From contig CAIQKM010000202.1 in NCBI GenBank assembly GCA_903872345.1, positions 1 to 42,469 of the forward strand: a DNA stretch of 42,469 nt, read 5' to 3'. The DNA is from an uncultured Verrucomicrobia subdivision 3 bacterium (lineage in GTDB: Bacteria; Verrucomicrobiota; Verrucomicrobiia; Limisphaerales; UBA11358). The notes under the pieces were generated by a model. The model made no database searches. It had not been told where the DNA came from and saw nothing but the letters and a program-made list of their open reading frames with translations. The first letter of the stretch is position 1. Every line of letters begins with the position of its first letter. Below, in pieces: positions 25,758 through 36,048 of the stretch. The position numbers were made by a program, and so were the translations under genes.

Positions 25758-26576
25758 TTACGGCCCGGTGGCCCAGGGATTGCTGTTGGGGGTAAAGCCA
25801 ACATGCCACACCACGTTCTTGATGTTTTGCAGCTTCCAGTTGGCGGCATGGCCATCGGCAAAACCCATGGTAATGGAACCGGGGATGGCCTGATTCTGAT
25901 TCGCGGTGCCGGCTTTCAAAGGATGCCGGGCGATGCCCATGCGGTTCATGGAACTGGAACTATCTCCCTTGGTCAGGTCAAGGCCGGAGGTGAACTGTCC
26001 GGTAATAGTAGGCCACAGATCGGGCCAGATGGCGTCCATGAAGGCGGGCGTATCCACCGGGCGGGTGATGGCGGATTCCTTCTGGAAAAATTTAGGGGCA
26101 TCCGAAGCCGAAACCCATTGGGCGATATCCCCGTTGGGATCCCATTTGTAAAGCCAGCCGTTGATGGCATAGCTGCCGGAGTTTAACTGGGCGTTCGGGG
26201 CTGATCCCCAGAACCAAGGCAACCTGGCGGAGCCCGCCCCGGAAACAGTGTTTGTGGTGGCCGTGCTGGGGCAGAGGCGGATGGTGGAGACTTGTGACTG
26301 ATAGGCAATCAGCGTCTGCATCCAGAGGGCGGCGGTGGAAACATATTGCACGGTGCCACCGGTATCCTGGACGTACATAAAATACGCGAGATCCATCTGG
26401 CGAAGGTTGCTGACGCATTTGATGCCATAGGCGCGCTGCTTGGCGGCGGACAGCGCCGGCAGCAGCATGGCCGCCAGGATGGCGATGATCGCAATGACCA
26501 CGAGGAGCTCAATGAGGGTAAAGCCGGCCTTGCGGGGTGAACTCACAATGTTCCGGCGGGCAACTAGTGTTTTCAT
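25758..26576 (-). CDS. Pseudopilin-like protein (prepilin-type N-terminal domain), copy 2
   Basis: The ATG at 26576 is chosen: it gives the short basic leader MKTLVARRNIVSSPRKAG before FTLIELLVVIAIIAILAAM. The frame runs open for 57 further codons, but that stretch contains the shared 19-base motif and no pilin features. After the helix come KQRAYGIKCVSNLRQMDLAY, then SYAINGWLYKWD, FQKESAITRPVDTP, GIARHPLKAG and GFADGHAANWKLQN, parallel to copy 1, so the two are diverged duplicates. The length is 272 residues, close to the 273 of copy 1. A strong terminator follows and the shared motif lies 56 bases upstream. Confidence 0.88.
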   Translation of the reverse strand: MKTLVARRNIVSSPRKAGFTLIELLVVIAIIAILAAMLLPALSAAKQRAYGIKCVSNLRQMDLAYFMYVQDTGGTVQYVSTAALWMQTLIAYQSQVSTIRLCPSTATTNTVSGAGSARLPWFWGSAPNAQLNSGSYAINGWLYKWDPNGDIAQWVSASDAPKFFQKESAITRPVDTPAFMDAIWPDLWPTITGQFTSGLDLTKGDSSSSMNRMGIARHPLKAGTANQNQAIPGSITMGFADGHAANWKLQNIKNVVWHVGFTPNSNPWATGP

Positions 26577-26632
26577 AACTTGAGTTAAGGGGACTGATTG
26601 ATAAAACCCTAACCCATCTCTCCACTCTTTGC

Positions 26633-26651
26633 CATACCTATTTCGGGGGAT
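26633..26651 (-). promoter_or_regulatory. Shared 19-base motif, copy 2 (upstream of pseudopilin copy 2)
   Basis: Plus-strand reading catacctatttcgggggat agrees with the consensus at 15 of 19 positions. It lies 56 bases before the start codon, nearly the same spacing as copy 4. Confidence 0.55.
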
Positions 26652-26897
26652 GGTGTCGTCAGGGCGCATCCTGAGGCACTGCCACCAATCCAGAGCCGTG
26701 ACATCGTCAATACTGCTCGCCGATCTGGTTATCTCCCACTCCGCCATTGGTAAATGAGGGAGAGAGCCGGGGTGAGGTGGCGCTCAGCTATTTAACCCTG
26801 GGCAGTGTCAGCAAGCTGCGCCCGTACCGTCACGGCGGAGCCGTTCTCGTTTCGCGATTCTTGGATTTCGGTAAGGCAAGCACTTCAAACACCCAGG

Positions 26898-26935
26898 CAA
26901 AAATGAAAAGGCCGGGAAGATTGCTCTTCCCGGCC
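26898..26935 (-). terminator. Intrinsic terminator of the giant PATR gene
   Basis: An 11-bp perfect stem (GGCCGGGAAGA with TCTTCCCGGCC, loop TTGC) is followed on the minus strand by TTTTCATTTTT, 34 bases after the stop codon. Confidence 0.85.
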
Positions 26936-26968
26936 GTGGCTCAACTTAACTATGACTCAACCCAAAAA

Positions 26969-29900
26969 TTACGGATAAACCAACCGGAAGAACACGGTGG
27001 GCTGCGTGGGATCCACCTGGACGGAGACGGAGGTCAGGTTGGTGGAATTGGGCCACGTGAGCCAGTTGGTGGTGAGGCCGGTGGTGAGGGCATTGGTCTG
27101 GACCTGCAGGCGCCAGCCGAGGTGATCGGAAGGCCACGAGAGGGTGAGCGTACCGGCATTGTACGAATTGGTCATGACCGGCGGAGCGGTGTTGACGGCG
27201 TTGACCACCTGGATACTGCCATCAATGGCAAGCGAGTTGGACCAGCCGAGGCCGGCGGGCAGTGTGGGCAGGTTCAGGGTGGTGAACACGCCCTGACGGC
27301 TGGTGGCGCTGAACAGGGTGAACTTGTCGCCGGCGAGGAAGGTGCCGCCGAGGTTGGTCACGCTGAGGGTGCCGCCGTAGATCACGGTGCTGATGCCGGC
27401 GACTTGCGAGTTCGTCGGCGTGGCCTTGTTCAGGAACATCACCGTGTTGCCGCCGAGGTTCAGCGGGCCGTTCACGAGGCACTTGCCGACTGTGGAGCCG
27501 CCCGCGCCGGGCTGGAAAGTGCCGCCGTACTGCACCGAGACGGGGCAGTTGAAGGTGCCGCTGCCGCCGAGGGTGGTGCCGTACGCGACATTCACGAAGT
27601 TACCGACGGGCAGCGAGCCGTTCAGGATGAGCGTGCCGGCGTTCACGTAAGTGCCAGCGGTGTAGGTTTCCGTGGCGCTCAGGATGAGGGGGCCGGGGCC
27701 GACCTTGGTGAGCGGATAGGCGCCGGAAATACCGGCGCTCAACGTGAGGCTGCCGGCGGTGACACCGAAGCTGGAGGCGGCATTCATGGACAGCGATGCG
27801 CTGTAAACGTTCGTGCCGGCCAGGTTTTCCAAGGCGCCCACGCCGACGCCGCCAACCTGGACGCCGGGTCCGGAGAACTGAATCTGGCGGTTGACGAAAG
27901 CCCCGACATTGCCCAGCGAGAGCGTGCCGCCCGAGGCGACAATGCCATAGTAACCGGTGGCGCCCAAGGCGTTGGTGGAACCGGCCACCAGCTTGGTATT
28001 GGGGTTAATGGTGATCTGGCTGTTGTAAGTATTGCTGCCAGTAAGGGTCAGCGTGCCGTAAGAGGTGCCGGCAATGTTCGTACCGCCGCCAACAACGAGC
28101 CCTTGGCCGGCGGTGATGCCGGCAATGTTGCCGCTGATGGTGACGTTATTGGCCACTTCGGGAACGCCGTCGCCATCGTTGTCGCCATAGACGCTGATGG
28201 TGGAGGAGGTGTTCCAAATGATGTTGTGGGCAATCGTAATGCCGGTGGCGTCGAAGCGGAGGCCGCCGTTGGCGCTGGCGTTGTCCAGGAACAGCGTGTT
28301 GGCGCTGTTGCCGAGACAGCCGTCGCCGGTGAGGGCGAGAACGCCGCGATCGACATAGATGGCCGAAGTAAACGTATTCGTATTGCAGGCGAGGCGGAGG
28401 ACGCCGCTGCTGCCGGAGTCGCCGAAGTCCACCCAGTTGGTGAGGCCGGCATAGCCGCCGGTGATCTGGCCGGCCAGGGTGAAGACGCTCGTGCTGTCAT
28501 GACCCTGGATGCTCATGTTGGTGACGGTGGTGGTGGCCGCCGGGAGAACGATGGCATTCGGAACCACGCCGCCGTTCTGGATGTTGCATTCCAAGGCGCG
28601 GACGGTGTTGGTGGCGGTGTTGGTATTCACCATGGTCAGAGCCAGGTTGATCGGACCGGAACCGAGGCCGTTGGAGCTGGTCAGCACGATCGCCGCATAG
28701 CCGCCCACCGCCGTCGTGTGGCCGATGGTGACGGGGGCGTTGCTGAGCGTGACGCCACCGGCAAAGGTGTTGGCATTGCTAAAGATCAGGGTGGCGGGAA
28801 TGGCGCCGGTGGTGGTGTTGAAACCGCCGACGGCGATGGCCCCGGGACCGGAGATGACACCCAGGAAGTTCTGGGCGGCACCGGCATTGAACACGTTGGT
28901 ACCCTGCAAGGTGATGGGACTCAACCAAGTCGGGGTGCCGCTGCCCTGATTCAAGATCGTGGCGTTGGTGAGCACGATGGGCATGCTGACCGCCAGCCCC
29001 CCATAGATGCCCAAGCTGGCCCCGGGCAGGATGTAGTTGGTGGTCGTAGCCGTCCAGGCATTGGTCTGGCTGAAACCTTCATACCACATGAGACCGTTGG
29101 TGAGGGTGAGGCTGGCCAGATTGGTGATGACTTGCGGGCGCATGGACATCCCGCCGCTGCCATTCTTAACCGTCAGGTTGTAACCGTTGCCGTTCAGGAT
29201 GGTACCGGTCTGACCGCTGCCCAGATCCCAGCGGCCGTTGTCACCGATGGTCGTATTGCCGGTAAGCGTCACACTGGCCACGCTGGCATTGCCATAGATG
29301 GCCGTGGTGCTGGAGTTCTTGAGGGCGCCGTTGCCATCGGGACCGCTGCCGGCAATGGTGAACGCATAGTTGCGGGTGGTGCTGTTGCCCTGGCCGGCGA
29401 AGTCAACCTGGGCGCCGTTGGCCACGGTGACAATGGCGTTTTGCGGCAGGGCGCTGTTGTTGCCCAGCGCGAGCGTGCCGGCATTCACGGCAACCGGGCC
29501 GGTGAAGGCACTGGCCACGCCCAGCGTCAGCGTGTTGGTATTGTTCTTCGTGACACCGGTGCTGCCCGCAATGGTGCCCGTGCCGGTGATGGCGTAGTTG
29601 TTGGTGCTATCCACGGTGACGGCGCCGGGGTTGACGGTGACATTGAGCGTCACATTGGTGTTCACACTGGTGTTGTCAAACCGGACCGTATCATTGGCGA
29701 AGAAGATGTCGGGGCCGGCGCCGTTGTTCCAGTTGGTGGAGGTGGCCACATCCCAGGTGGCGGGCGTGAGCGGATCGGTGCCGGTCCAGACCAGGTTGGA
29801 GGCGGACCCGCTGAAGGTAACCACCACGTTGTTGCCCACCTGGCTGAAGGCGGCGGTGTAGCGGCTGTTCAGCGCATTGGTGAAGGCCGTGGCCGCAGTG

Positions 29901-32900
29901 CCGGTGACGGTGCCGGTGCATTGAATGAGCGTGTAGGAGGTGCCCGTGGCCGGAGCGCCGCCCAGGAAGTTAAAGGTCACCGGCGTCGGGGTGCCCGTGG
30001 ACAGGTTAAGGTTGCCATTCACCTGAATGAGGTCATTGACACCGGCACCGGTGGTGGTGGCGGCGGCCAGATCAATGGCTAGGCTGCCGTTACCGGTGAA
30101 GGTGAGGTTCGTGGTGACAGTCAGGGTTCCGGCCGTGCCGGAGCCGCCGGGGCTAATGACCGTGGCCGAGCCATCAGACATGCCGCCAGAAACCGTGCCG
30201 CTGCCGGCCAGCGTCTGGTTGGCGGCCAGGGCAAAGCCGCCGCCGAGGGCGGAGACATCCAAGGTGGCACCAGCATTGACAACAATCGACGGACTGGTGG
30301 CGATGGAGCCGTTGACACTCAGCGCGAGCACGCCATTGCTGATGACGGTGGAACCCGTGTAGGTCGCGGTGGCATCAACCAGCATGGTGCCGGCACCGGT
30401 CTTGATCAAGGAACCCACCCCGCCGATGGCGCCACCCGTGCGAAGCGGGGCGCTGACGGTAAGATCCACGGCGGGGCTGGCGGTGACATCGGCCACGTTA
30501 AACACCGTGGGCGTCTGGAGATTGAAGCCGGCATCGTTGTTGCCAACCGGAAAACCGGTCATGAGGGACGGCGTGCTGCCCAGCACGGTGACTTTGCCAC
30601 CGGTCAGATTGTAAGTGCAGTAATAGGCATTATCCGAGGTATTGGTGCCCGTCAGCGTGCTCCCGTTCAAGACGAGCGGTCCGAACGAGTTGAAGCGGGT
30701 ACAATTGACGGTGGAATTGTTGAACACCATGGTGGCAGCCGCTCCGCCACCGCTCCAGCCGTTGTTCGGGGAAATGTTCAGGGTGCTGTTGTTGAACGCC
30801 AGGGTGCGGGTGGCCACGCTCGGCGAACCGAGCTGGTTGGCGGCGGTGATATTGACCGTGCCGCCGTTGTTGGTGAAGTTACCGGTCCAGGCAGCGCTGG
30901 CGCTGCTGACCGCAAATGTGGGGATGGAACCGCTCTGGTTAACCGTCACATTCAGCGGCGCACCGCTGTCGGCAAACGTGCCAACCGTGGAAGCGACATT
31001 GATCGGCGGATTCAAGGTGACGTTGCCAGCCGTGGCAGCGTTACCGTTTTGAATGGCCGAGCTGGTGCTCACATTCAGGTAAGGATTGAACGATTTGGCA
31101 AAGCCGTTCATCCAGAGGGTGCCGCCGTTCATGGTAAGTTGAACGTTGTTCGGGACGGCCGCATTGTTGCCCACGATGGTCTTGGCGCCGGCGGTGCCAA
31201 TGCTGACGCGCAAGGCGGCGTAAGTATTGGTGGCGGACGGAGCGAGGATCAGGCCGGCGGCGGCATTGCCACCGTAGGTTTCCAGTTCGTAGTTGCCGGA
31301 GATGTTACCCGAGATGGTATTGGTGGTGGCATTGTTCACGCCGATGCGGGCGTTGGCCGAGAGGGTGATGTTGCCGGCCCAATTGCCGATGTTTTCAATG
31401 CGCAGGGCGCCCAGACCGTCCTGCCAGCCAGTGCCGGCGAGGTTCAGCGGCATGGTATAGAGCGAGCTGGCCGGCGTGGCGACCGCGTAAACCTGGCTGC
31501 CGGGGGTCACGGTAATACTGGAGGGACTGCCAAAGCTCTGGGCGCCGGCGCCGCTCTGGATGCGGGCGTAATTCAAGGTGACGGGGCCGGTGAACGTGTT
31601 GGTGGCGTTCAGCGAATAGGCACTCTGGGCGGCATTAGCGGTGCCTTGGAAAATGAACGAACCGGCGCCGGTGTAGGGAGTGGCGACGGAAATACTGCTC
31701 AAGCGATTGAAGATCACGGTGCCGTTGTTGGTCGCAATGCCGTTGCCGAGGCTGCCGGCGTCGGCGAAGGCGCCATTGCCCAACTGGACAGTGGAACCCG
31801 GATTGATCGTCGAACCGCCGTAATGGTTTTGGGTGGCGGTGATGAGCAGGGTGCCGGAACCGGCCTGGGTAAGCGTGCCGGGACCGTTGATGGCGCCGTT
31901 GAAAATGACGGTGCCAGACTCATTGAAAGTGAGGTTGCCATAGTCATTAACCGTACCGAGGATATAACCGGACGTGCCGCCGTTGCCAATTTGGAGCGTA
32001 CCGCCGCCAATGGTGGTACTGCCGGTGAAGTTGTTGCTGTTGGCCAGGATCAGCTTGCCGGCGCCGCTCTTGATGAGCGCGCCAAGGCCCGAGATCGGGC
32101 TGCCGGTAAGCGTGTAGCTGCCGGCGGTGTCCACCGTCACCTTGGCCGGAGTGACCGTGGCGGCAACGTTGATATTGGACTTGGTGATGCCGGTATCATC
32201 GAAAAGGACGGCATCGGATTGATAGAATTTGTCGGCCACGCCGGCGTTCAACCAGTTGGCGTCGGTGTTGATATTCCAGTTGGTGCTGGTGCCGCCATTC
32301 CAAACCAAGTTGGCATTGGTGCCAGTGAAGCCGATTTGGACGCGATTGGCATTGGTTTCAATGACGGTGGCGGTATAGCGGGTGAGGCTGGACGGAGAGA
32401 CCACGAGATGGCCGGTGCGGGCGAGCAGGTTGCTGACCACCGTGTAGGGTCCGCCGGTATAAGGCGTGCCGCCAAGGAAGTTGAAGACGACCGGCGTGGC
32501 GGTATCCAAGGTCAACGCACCTTGGGCATAGATCAAGTCGCTTGTGGCGGCGGTGGAAGAAGCGTCAATGACGAGCGTGGCCCCCGTGTTCATGGTCACG
32601 TTGCTGGCGGTCAGGGTACCGGTGGCCAGGGTGGCGCCGGCGGAGAGATTGGCACCGGACTGAACCACGATCGGGCTGACGGTGATACCGCTGCCCTGCA
32701 AGGTGCCGGCGGCGACAGTCGTGGTATTGGTAAAGGTGTTGGTGGCATTCAGGTTCAGGTAACCGGAGCCCTGCTTGATCAGCCCGCCGTTACCGGACAG
32801 GATGCCGTTCAGGGCGATGATGCTGTTAGAGCTGTCGAAGGTGGGGGAACCGTTGGTGAGACGCAGGTTCATGACCGAGGACCAGCCAGCGGGGGCATAG

Positions 32901-35755
32901 GCGGCGGGCTGAAGGGTACCGATGGTGCCGCCACTCAGGAGAATAGTTGGGAGCACGGCGTTGGTCTGGGTGGCGCCGCCGATGCCGCCGGAGCCGATGT
33001 TAATTCTGCCGCCGAAGACATAAAGGGTGCTGTTGGAACCACCAATGGCGGAGGTGATGCCATTGTCATCCACATTCAAGGTGCGGCAGTTGATTGTGCC
33101 GTTGCTCACGGTCAGGGTGCCAACACCGTCCCAGCCGACGCCGATCTGGTTGTTCGGGACGTTCAGGGTCCCGCCAAACATGGTGTAGGACGACAGTTCC
33201 GTGGCCCAGTGGCCGATCCGGACCTGGTTGCCAACGTTAATGGTACCGCCATTTTGAATGACGATGCCACCGTTGCCAGCGCCATTGGGATTACCCAGCA
33301 ACAGGTTGGCCCCGAGATTGATTGCGGCGCCGGCATTGACGGTCATCAAGCCGCTGGCGCTTTGGCCAATGGACAAACTGCCGGCCGGGAGAGTGCTGAT
33401 GGGAGCGGTGCCATCCACGGTCATGCCGCCCGTGCCGCGCACGTTAATATCACCGTTGCCATATTCAAGCGAATTGCCGGCGGCGGTGATGGTATTCTGG
33501 TTGGTAAAGGCATCCGCGCGGTAAATGTTCAGGGTGGAATAGTTCGTGATGTTGCCGGCCACGCTGGGGCTGACGCCGGCCGTGTTATTGCCGATCTGCA
33601 CGGTGCCGTTGGCAACCGTCAGGCCGCCGGTAAAGGTATTGGTACCGGTGAGAGTAAGCGTGGCGCCGGGCACGAAGGCGGTGACGCTGCCGGTGCCGCT
33701 CATATTGCCCGCATAGGTTGAGCTGGCGTTTTGGAAGAACGTGACGGCGGTATTGTTGGTCAGATTGCCGCTGCCCAGCGCGCCGGTGGAGCCGCCGTTG
33801 CCGACGATTACGGCGCCGGAGCCGTTGAGGCTGCCGCCGCCGGCAAAGTCATTGCCAGTCAAGAGGACGAGATTACCCGAGTTGCTCTTGAACAGTTTGG
33901 CGCCGGCGGAAATCTTGCCGCTGCCGCCGATGGTATAGTTCTTGGTCGCATTGACCGTGACGGTGGTGGGCTGGACGGTGGCGGTAATGTTGACGTTGGG
34001 CGTGTTGGAGCCGACGTCACTAAACGTGGCGTTATCACCCTGGAGGAAGACGTCCTTGTTGGCGCCGTTCAGCCAGTTGGTGGTGCCGGCCACGTCCCAG
34101 GCATTGGTAACGCCGTCACCCTTCCATACGAGATTGCCGGGCGTACCGGTGACAACCACCTGGATGGCACCGATGGTGGTGTTGTTCACAAAGGTGTAAA
34201 CATAGCGGGAAGCGGCGGCGGTGAGAAACTGGGAAGGATCACCCGTGAAGCCGTTGCCATATTTGATGAGCGTATAGGCGGTGCCGACCACCGGGGTACC
34301 GTTCAGGAACGAGATGTTGACGGTGTTGGTGACGCCGGCGTTGGCGCTGAAGTTGGTAACGATGAGCAGGTCATTGGTGCCGCCGCCGATGGCGACAGAA
34401 TTGGCGAGGTCAAAATTGAGGGTTAGGTTGCCGCCCAAGCTGAGACCATCCATGGTCAGCGTGCCAGCGGCATTATTGCCACCCGGGCTGAGGACAGCGC
34501 CGGTGACGGCATTGTAGTCATTCAGGGTGCCGATCACCGTGCCCACACCTTGCAGAGTTTGATTGGTATTGAGGGTGAAGCTGGTGCCGGAGATATCAAA
34601 CACGGCGTTGCTGGCAACCGTAATGGTGCTCGACGGAAGGGCGCCGGTGAGCTTGACCGTACTGCCATTGTTAATGGTGAGATTGCCGGAGTGCGTATTG
34701 TAACCCGAGAGGGTCGTAACACCATTTCGGGCAAAGATAATATTACCGGAACCCAGAATCACACCGCTAATGGTCAAGTCGCTGGCCGCCGCGCCACGGG
34801 CAACGTCCAAAGTGAGCGTAACGCCTGAGCCGATGGTACTAAGCGGGCTGCTGATGGTTGATCCGGCCACCGAGTTGGTGATATACCAAGTATAGCTTCC
34901 GTTGCCACCGGCCAAACCTACCCGCAGTTGACCGCCGCCAGAATTAGGGTTGGGGCCGGGTTCAATCAAGCCATCCACCATCTTCAAGTTTTGCTTGTAG
35001 TCTTCATCGTCCAGATCCCAAGTACCACCATTGATAAAAATGGCGGTACCGCCGCCGATGGCGTGATAAGTGGAATTGTATACTTTGCCGCCGGCATTGA
35101 CAGTGATCAACGAAGGCGTGAGCGCCCCGCCAAAGTCAAGATTGCCGAGGGGGGCAACGTTCAGCGTCCCGGAATTGACGAAAATCCCGCCCGTGAGGGG
35201 TTGGCGGTTGGTCACCAGCAAGGTGCCGGAGCCGGCCATCGTCAGGCTGCCGGCACCGGAAAGCTGGCCAAGCAGACTGACATCGCCCGACCCGGTAATG
35301 GTCAGCGCGTTGCCGTTGTTGGTAATGGGATAATCAAAGGTCAAGGTGGACGCATCAGCCTCAAAAGTTTGCGCCGCCCCCAAGGTCAAAGCCAGGTCGA
35401 AAAGTTCGGTGCCAGAGAATGTGGTGTTGGTAATGCCGTTGGAAATACCCAACGGCAGGCCGGTGAAGTCAAAACCGCCATTGGTAAATGTAATGGAAGC
35501 AACAGATAGCCCGGCGATATCGTTGGAGCTGAATGCCTGCTGGACGCTGTTGAAAATCAGGTCATCCCCAACGGCGGGCACGGCGTTGGCGAGGGCGGAG
35601 TTGGTCCAGTTGGCGGAGTCACTCCAGTTGGCGCTGGTCAGGGACTGGCCGCCCCAAATCAGGCTGTCGGCCAGGGCGGCTTGTCCCCCCAAGAGGGCAA
35701 GGGCAAGTACACCTGACGCATTTATCAGGGAACGGTTGATGCGGTTGGATTTCAT
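26969..35755 (-). CDS. Giant secreted protein of four PATR passenger modules
   Basis: At 2928 residues it begins with a signal peptide (INASGVLALALLGGQAALA). Four consecutive modules each open with a W-rich start: SLIWGGQSLTSANWSD near residue 30, NLVWKGDGVTNAWD near 539, NLVWNGGTSTNWN near 1146 and NLVWTGTDPLTPATWD near 1985. Each proceeds through autotransporter-associated beta-strand repeats of the form LTGTNTFTGGLTVANGT; about a dozen are visible in all. The modules close with an LxxDLA...TNDLIxV and YTLI type segment. Such repeats form long beta-helices. There is no beta-barrel, PEP-CTERM or LPXTG. The last 80 residues form a separate domain ending VFFRLVYP, like the end of the next protein. 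Composition is rich in Asn, Thr, Gly and Ala with few Cys. Likely a surface fibre or adhesin; the export route past the inner membrane is unknown. Confidence 0.85.
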   Translation of the reverse strand: MKSNRINRSLINASGVLALALLGGQAALADSLIWGGQSLTSANWSDSANWTNSALANAVPAVGDDLIFNSVQQAFSSNDIAGLSVASITFTNGGFDFTGLPLGISNGITNTTFSGTELFDLALTLGAAQTFEADASTLTFDYPITNNGNALTITGSGDVSLLGQLSGAGSLTMAGSGTLLVTNRQPLTGGIFVNSGTLNVAPLGNLDFGGALTPSLITVNAGGKVYNSTYHAIGGGTAIFINGGTWDLDDEDYKQNLKMVDGLIEPGPNPNSGGGQLRVGLAGGNGSYTWYITNSVAGSTISSPLSTIGSGVTLTLDVARGAAASDLTISGVILGSGNIIFARNGVTTLSGYNTHSGNLTINNGSTVKLTGALPSSTITVASNAVFDISGTSFTLNTNQTLQGVGTVIGTLNDYNAVTGAVLSPGGNNAAGTLTMDGLSLGGNLTLNFDLANSVAIGGGTNDLLIVTNFSANAGVTNTVNISFLNGTPVVGTAYTLIKYGNGFTGDPSQFLTAAASRYVYTFVNNTTIGAIQVVVTGTPGNLVWKGDGVTNAWDVAGTTNWLNGANKDVFLQGDNATFSDVGSNTPNVNITATVQPTTVTVNATKNYTIGGSGKISAGAKLFKSNSGNLVLLTGNDFAGGGSLNGSGAVIVGNGGSTGALGSGNLTNNTAVTFFQNASSTYAGNMSGTGSVTAFVPGATLTLTGTNTFTGGLTVANGTVQIGNNTAGVSPSVAGNITNYSTLNIYRADAFTNQNTITAAGNSLEYGNGDINVRGTGGMTVDGTAPISTLPAGSLSIGQSASGLMTVNAGAAINLGANLLLGNPNGAGNGGIVIQNGGTINVGNQVRIGHWATELSSYTMFGGTLNVPNNQIGVGWDGVGTLTVSNGTINCRTLNVDDNGITSAIGGSNSTLYVFGGRINIGSGGIGGATQTNAVLPTILLSGGTIGTLQPAAYAPAGWSSVMNLRLTNGSPTFDSSNSIIALNGILSGNGGLIKQGSGYLNLNATNTFTNTTTVAAGTLQGSGITVSPIVVQSGANLSAGATLATGTLTASNVTMNTGATLVIDASSTAATSDLIYAQGALTLDTATPVVFNFLGGTPYTGGPYTVVSNLLARTGHLVVSPSSLTRYTATVIETNANRVQIGFTGTNANLVWNGGTSTNWNINTDANWLNAGVADKFYQSDAVLFDDTGITKSNINVAATVTPAKVTVDTAGSYTLTGSPISGLGALIKSGAGKLILANSNNFTGSTTIGGGTLQIGNGGTSGYILGTVNDYGNLTFNESGTVIFNGAINGPGTLTQAGSGTLLITATQNHYGGSTINPGSTVQLGNGAFADAGSLGNGIATNNGTVIFNRLSSISVATPYTGAGSFIFQGTANAAQSAYSLNATNTFTGPVTLNYARIQSGAGAQSFGSPSSITVTPGSQVYAVATPASSLYTMPLNLAGTGWQDGLGALRIENIGNWAGNITLSANARIGVNNATTNTISGNISGNYELETYGGNAAAGLILAPSATNTYAALRVSIGTAGAKTIVGNNAAVPNNVQLTMNGGTLWMNGFAKSFNPYLNVSTSSAIQNGNAATAGNVTLNPPINVASTVGTFADSGAPLNVTVNQSGSIPTFAVSSASAAWTGNFTNNGGTVNITAANQLGSPSVATRTLAFNNSTLNISPNNGWSGGGAAATMVFNNSTVNCTRFNSFGPLVLNGSTLTGTNTSDNAYYCTYNLTGGKVTVLGSTPSLMTGFPVGNNDAGFNLQTPTVFNVADVTASPAVDLTVSAPLRTGGAIGGVGSLIKTGAGTMLVDATATYTGSTVISNGVLALSVNGSIATSPSIVVNAGATLDVSALGGGFALAANQTLAGSGTVSGGMSDGSATVISPGGSGTAGTLTVTTNLTFTGNGSLAIDLAAATTTGAGVNDLIQVNGNLNLSTGTPTPVTFNFLGGAPATGTSYTLIQCTGTVTGTAATAFTNALNSRYTAAFSQVGNNVVVTFSGSASNLVWTGTDPLTPATWDVATSTNWNNGAGPDIFFANDTVRFDNTSVNTNVTLNVTVNPGAVTVDSTNNYAITGTGTIAGSTGVTKNNTNTLTLGVASAFTGPVAVNAGTLALGNNSALPQNAIVTVANGAQVDFAGQGNSTTRNYAFTIAGSGPDGNGALKNSSTTAIYGNASVASVTLTGNTTIGDNGRWDLGSGQTGTILNGNGYNLTVKNGSGGMSMRPQVITNLASLTLTNGLMWYEGFSQTNAWTATTTNYILPGASLGIYGGLAVSMPIVLTNATILNQGSGTPTWLSPITLQGTNVFNAGAAQNFLGVISGPGAIAVGGFNTTTGAIPATLIFSNANTFAGGVTLSNAPVTIGHTTAVGGYAAIVLTSSNGLGSGPINLALTMVNTNTATNTVRALECNIQNGGVVPNAIVLPAATTTVTNMSIQGHDSTSVFTLAGQITGGYAGLTNWVDFGDSGSSGVLRLACNTNTFTSAIYVDRGVLALTGDGCLGNSANTLFLDNASANGGLRFDATGITIAHNIIWNTSSTISVYGDNDGDGVPEVANNVTISGNIAGITAGQGLVVGGGTNIAGTSYGTLTLTGSNTYNSQITINPNTKLVAGSTNALGATGYYGIVASGGTLSLGNVGAFVNRQIQFSGPGVQVGGVGVGALENLAGTNVYSASLSMNAASSFGVTAGSLTLSAGISGAYPLTKVGPGPLILSATETYTAGTYVNAGTLILNGSLPVGNFVNVAYGTTLGGSGTFNCPVSVQYGGTFQPGAGGSTVGKCLVNGPLNLGGNTVMFLNKATPTNSQVAGISTVIYGGTLSVTNLGGTFLAGDKFTLFSATSRQGVFTTLNLPTLPAGLGWSNSLAIDGSIQVVNAVNTAPPVMTNSYNAGTLTLSWPSDHLGWRLQVQTNALTTGLTTNWLTWPNSTNLTSVSVQVDPTQPTVFFRLVYP

Positions 35756-35951
35756 AAGGATTTGATACGGGTTTGTTGGGCTATTCTGATGGCTGAAGGA
35801 TTACTCTGACCGCCGGCGCAGCGGACAAAGCGGATCCGGGTTCAAGGTTAATTGCGACACGATCTCCAAGGAAAAATACGTTGGGTAACATTTGGATTGT
35901 TGCACATTTCTCACTTTGCTCATCCACCATATCAGGCGCTAAAAAAGCAAC

Positions 35952-35970
35952 CATACCACATTCGGGGGAG
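35952..35970 (-). promoter_or_regulatory. Shared 19-base motif, copy 3 (upstream of the giant PATR gene)
   Basis: Reads cataccacattcgggggag, taken as the consensus. It lies 196 bases before the start codon in the 293-base gap after the 1782-residue gene, which implies a longer leader than for copies 2 and 4. Confidence 0.6.
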
Positions 35971-36048
35971 GTTGGCATAAAGCGGGTCAAAATCAGGGTA
36001 GTTGGGGTTAAACTTTGGTCATGTGCCCGGCCGGGAGGGCGAGGAATA

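Larger units (their letters stand above)
26577..26968. other. Gene-free gap between pseudopilin copy 2 and the giant PATR gene
   Basis: These 392 bases contain the 19-base motif (26633-26650) with the presumed promoter of pseudopilin copy 2, and the terminator of the giant gene (26898-26935). Nothing else is recognised. Confidence 0.6.

Noticed and set aside
25588..25893. Plus-strand frame of 101 codons starting MDCGGKRSATPLW
   Set aside because: It runs through the terminator of the pseudopilin gene and into its coding sequence in antisense; more likely repeat DNA than a gene.
26577..26747. In-frame N-terminal extension of pseudopilin copy 2
   Set aside because: It has no pilin or signal features and contains the shared 19-base motif; the ATG at 26576 gives a normal prepilin leader.
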